Assembly (NCBI GenBank): GCA_026395155.1
Contig: JAPLZG010000106.1
Span: forward strand, 1-13,449
Direction: 5' to 3'
Length of the DNA stretch: 13,449 nt
From: Candidatus Tayloriibacteriota bacterium
Lineage (GTDB): Bacteria; Patescibacteriota; Minisyncoccia; Phycocordibacterales; GWA1-40-21
Under the pieces are notes generated by a model. It was not told where the DNA came from. It was given only the letters and a program-made list of their open reading frames with translations, and searched no databases. A program made the position numbers and the translations under genes. This document shows, in pieces, positions 13,323 through 13,449 of the stretch. Each line of letters begins with the position of its first letter. Position 1 is the first letter of the stretch.

Positions 13323-13449
13323 CTAATAATTATTTCTAACTGTACGGAATCCCAAATAGTTTACAGGTCCATCTGGAGCACTACTCGCACGACGATAAAC
13401 ATAACAGCTCCATGCAGGTACAGGAGTAGGTTGATCTCCCCAACTACCG
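13323..13449 (-). CDS. C-terminal end of an FGE-sulfatase (formylglycine-generating enzyme-like) domain protein
   Basis: Only the last 41 residues are in the window, beginning GSWGDQPTPVPAWSCYVYRR and ending LGFRTVRNNY. The pattern GSW..., a basic aromatic stretch (YVYRR), then NYLGFRTVR is the standard C-terminal signature of the FGE-sulfatase/SUMF1 fold (compare GGSW...R...R...N.GFR). Members include true formylglycine-generating enzymes, iron-dependent oxidases and many C-type-lectin-like binding proteins. In CPR bacteria this fold is often the end of a secreted protein and is a known target of diversity-generating retroelements. The codons here do not show the AAY-derived pattern expected of a variable region, so I make no such claim. 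The gene ends 119 nt before the receiver-like gene, with no terminator seen between. Confidence 0.8.
   Translation of the reverse strand, partial: GSWGDQPTPVPAWSCYVYRRASSAPDGPVNYLGFRTVRNNY

Noticed and set aside
1..13449. Recoded TGA (glycine) as in some CPR lineages
   Set aside because: TGA serves as the natural stop of the gene at 9034, and the conserved proteins have no internal TGA.
1..13449. tRNA or rRNA genes
   Set aside because: No cloverleaf-like sequence or rRNA segment was recognised in the gaps on either strand by eye.

Overview
The window looks like a piece of a small, AT-rich bacterial genome of the Candidate Phyla Radiation (Patescibacteria, most likely a Parcubacteria-type lineage). 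This is an inference. It rests on the low GC by eye, the free-standing receiver domains, the Ser/Thr-rich envelope proteins with a peptidoglycan-binding or CAP domain, a MacAB-like exporter with no outer-membrane partner, and many short palindromic repeats between genes. TGA is used as a stop (for example at 9034-9036), so the standard bacterial code applies. Every gene I accept lies on the minus strand, so the text below follows transcription from high to low coordinates.

Right edge (13449 to 12789): the C-terminal end of a formylglycine-generating-enzyme-type (FGE-sulfatase) domain protein, then a small receiver-like protein that has the only strong Shine-Dalgarno site in the window and a clear rho-independent terminator. 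A 377-base gap follows. It holds two 75-bp direct repeats, a hairpin between them, and a perfect 22-bp hairpin just upstream of a Pif1/RecD-like helicase gene (12454 to 10772).

Middle (10723 to 6818): an envelope block of three genes, namely a secreted Ig-like protein with a peptidoglycan-binding domain, a signal-peptide plus membrane-anchor protein of unknown role, and a membrane-anchored CAP-domain protein. The block is bracketed by two near-identical 172-bp MITE-like elements in inverted orientation (about 168/172 identical). Smaller repeat elements lie in its internal gaps and touch the promoters or start codons of the genes.

Left half (6790 to 1): an 82-bp double palindrome that appears to supply the -35 box of a ZIP-family metal transporter gene; then an ABC export operon (FtsX/MacB-like permease, ATPase, HlyD/MacA-like adaptor, small helical protein); then a receiver-domain operon in which two receiver genes appear to have collapsed into fragments next to one intact gene; and finally the ribosome-associated ATPase YchF, cut by the window edge. 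Several genes have no Shine-Dalgarno site but carry a -10-like hexamer 6-7 nt before ATG, which suggests leaderless mRNAs.
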